The notes below the pieces were generated by a model. It was given only the letters and a program-made list of their open reading frames with translations, did no database searches and was not told the DNA's origin. From assembly GCA_021151525.1 (NCBI GenBank), contig JAGKXD010000003.1, positions 1 to 64,000 of the forward strand: DNA of 64,000 nucleotides, given 5' to 3'. Positions 62,660 to 64,000 of this stretch are shown here, piece by piece. Numbering within the stretch: the first letter of the stretch is position 1; the number at the start of each line of letters is the position of its first letter. Both the position numbers and the translations under genes were made by a program. The stretch comes from Cellvibrionaceae bacterium (GTDB taxonomy: Bacteria > Pseudomonadota > Gammaproteobacteria > Pseudomonadales > Cellvibrionaceae).

Positions 62660-63859
62660 ATGAGTTCGCTCGCGAATAAACGCATCCTCTTGGGGGTGAC
62701 CGGTGGTATCGCCGCCTATAAAAGTGCCGATCTAGTGCGTCGTCTACAGGATGCCGGTGCCGAGGTGCATGTGGTCATGACCGCCGCCGCGCAGGAATTT
62801 ATTACCCCCCTTACCATGCAAGCGCTCTCCGGTAACCCGGTGCACACCACCCTGCTCGATCCAGCGGCAGAAGCCGGTATGGGGCATATACAGCTGGCGC
62901 GCTGGGCTGATTTGGTATTGATCGCCCCCGCCAGTGCAGATTTTATGGCGCGCTTGGTGCAGGGCCAAGGCGATGATCTTTTAACCACAATCTGCTTGGC
63001 AACGGCAGCGCCCATCGCCATAGCGCCAGCCATGAACCAAGGTATGTGGCGCAATGCCAGTACCCAAGCCAATCTGGCCGTGTTGATTGAACGCAAAATC
63101 CATATTTTCGGCCCCGCGGCGGGCGAGCAAGCCTGCGGTGATGTTGGCCCGGGGCGGATGCTGGAGCCCTTGGCTTTAGTCGATGCCGCGGCCAGCCTTT
63201 TTACGACAGGCGCACTTGCTGGGAAAAAAGTTGTTATTACCGCCGGTCCAACGCGTGAGGCAATTGATCCGGTGCGGTACATCAGCAACCACAGTTCTGG
63301 CAAAATGGGCTACGCGCTGGCGCTGGCCGCGCTGGAGGCTGGCGCCAAGACGGTATTGATCTCCGGCCCAACCCAGTTAACGGCACCTGAGCGAGTTGAA
63401 TTTATTTCGGTTACGACAGCAGAAGAAATGCTTGCCGCCAGCCTGCATGAAGCTGCCGGCTGCGATGTTTTTATTGCAGCAGCAGCCGTGGCAGATTACC
63501 GCCCAGTACACGTGGCCGCGCAAAAAATTAAAAAAACGGACGGTCTAGGCATGACGCTGGAATTGGTGAAAAATCCAGACATAGTTGCCAAAATTGCCGC
63601 CTTAGATACAAAACCTTTTACGGTTGGGTTTGCAGCAGAAAGCGAAAATCTTATTGCGCATGCACAACAAAAATTAGCGCGAAAAAATTTGAATTTAATT
63701 ATTGCCAATAACATCGCCGTAACCGGTATTGGCTTTAATGCAGATGACAACGCAGTTACTGTCATAGATAGAGCGCAGCAACAGGAAATAAGCCAGCGCA
63801 GTAAAACGCAACTGGCGCGCGAACTTATAGCGCTCATTGCGAAAAAATTAACACCTTAA
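62660..63859 (+). CDS. coaBC: Phosphopantothenoylcysteine decarboxylase / phosphopantothenate-cysteine ligase
   Basis: This 399-residue bifunctional enzyme makes 4'-phosphopantetheine in two steps of CoA synthesis. The N-terminal CoaC flavin domain has GVTGGIAAYKSADLVRRL, LIAPASADFMARL and PAMNQGMW (the PxMNxxMW motif). The C-terminal CoaB domain has ITAGPTREAIDPVRYISNHSSGKMG, AAAVADYRP and the lysine block KIKK. The start is ATG 62660. It completes with coaD, at the left of the window, two more CoA steps. Confidence 0.97.
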   Translation: MSSLANKRILLGVTGGIAAYKSADLVRRLQDAGAEVHVVMTAAAQEFITPLTMQALSGNPVHTTLLDPAAEAGMGHIQLARWADLVLIAPASADFMARLVQGQGDDLLTTICLATAAPIAIAPAMNQGMWRNASTQANLAVLIERKIHIFGPAAGEQACGDVGPGRMLEPLALVDAAASLFTTGALAGKKVVITAGPTREAIDPVRYISNHSSGKMGYALALAALEAGAKTVLISGPTQLTAPERVEFISVTTAEEMLAASLHEAAGCDVFIAAAAVADYRPVHVAAQKIKKTDGLGMTLELVKNPDIVAKIAALDTKPFTVGFAAESENLIAHAQQKLARKNLNLIIANNIAVTGIGFNADDNAVTVIDRAQQQEISQRSKTQLARELIALIAKKLTP

Positions 63860-63936
63860 AATAATTGATTTTTGCGATTGAATCATAATCACTACTTAAT
63901 CAGGCCGCTGTTTAATTAGACCACTTAGGGGACACT

Positions 63937-64000
63937 GTGGACGATCTCGATAACAAAATAAAGAAGCCGGGGCTCGCACCCATTCCGCAAATTGCCGTGC
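63937..64000 (+). CDS. Partial gene at the right edge
   Basis: GTG at 63937 follows AGGGG by 5 bases and opens a frame to the edge: VDDLDNKIKKPGLAPIPQIA, with Val read as Met. In Pseudomonas relatives dut or algC follow coaBC; the short visible part does not identify it. Confidence 0.45.
   Translation, partial: MDDLDNKIKKPGLAPIPQIAV

Noticed and set aside
1..64000. CRISPR arrays, tRNA and rRNA genes, insertion sequences
   Set aside because: I saw no regularly spaced repeats, no tRNA or rRNA sequence and no transposase gene.

Overview
The window looks like chromosome of a plant-polysaccharide-degrading gammaproteobacterium close to Cellvibrio / Cellvibrionaceae. The evidence is a gammaproteobacterial housekeeping set (rsmD | ftsY-ftsE-ftsX-rpoH, coaD, coaBC, rpmB-rpmG-radC, tkt-pgk, metK-ahcY-metF), xylan-type glycoside hydrolases (GH8, GH43), a long carbohydrate-type TonB-dependent receptor, and a secreted protein with poly-serine linkers of the kind common in Cellvibrio and Saccharophagus. 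This is a judgement from gene content; no database search was possible.

Layout. 1-2 kb: a contractile-injection-system tail sheath gene with no other injection gene visible beside it. 2-14 kb: a GH8 xylanase-type enzyme, a bacterial (6-4) photolyase, small enzymes, two transporters, and a pirin-DoxX pair divergent from a LysR regulator. 12.5-24.5 kb: a secreted metallo-beta-lactamase-fold protein, coaD, a serine-rich FN3 protein, rsmD, the ftsYEX-rpoH cluster, trmB and an OmpA porin. 24.5-32.4 kb: a GH43 lipoprotein divergent from a TonB receptor, with candidate LacI-type operator cores between them, then a metallopeptidase-MORN protein. 32.4-45 kb: an accessory region with several repeat families, amiD, recQ, an alpha/beta hydrolase with chrA, alkB, an esterase and small proteins. 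45-55.4 kb: central metabolism, pgk and tkt on the minus strand, divergent from the methyl-cycle genes (ArsR-methyltransferase regulator, metK, ahcY, an unassigned methyltransferase, metF), then mutM. 55.6-64 kb: a PEP-CTERM protein behind a perfect CRP-type site, an HDOD protein, rpmG/rpmB, radC, a secreted protein, a CadC-like membrane regulator, coaBC and the start of one more gene.

How the parts fit. GH8, GH43 and the TonB receptor suggest uptake and trimming of xylan- or arabinan-derived oligosaccharides. MetK, AhcY and MetF with the ArsR-type protein form the activated methyl cycle and its likely regulator, which sits behind a 28-bp perfect palindrome. FtsE/FtsX, FtsY and RpoH link division, membrane targeting and heat shock, and rpoH has a sigma-E-like promoter upstream.

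At least four families of REP-like palindromic repeats lie between genes. One copy supplies the stop codon of the CadC-like regulator and one lies between the ArsR-type gene and metK. The most unusual items are the isolated injection-system sheath, the methyltransferase inside the methyl-cycle cluster, the MORN metallopeptidase, the GspE-N/poly-serine/FN3 protein, and a 9-codon leader ORF whose stop overlaps the start of the CadC-like gene.
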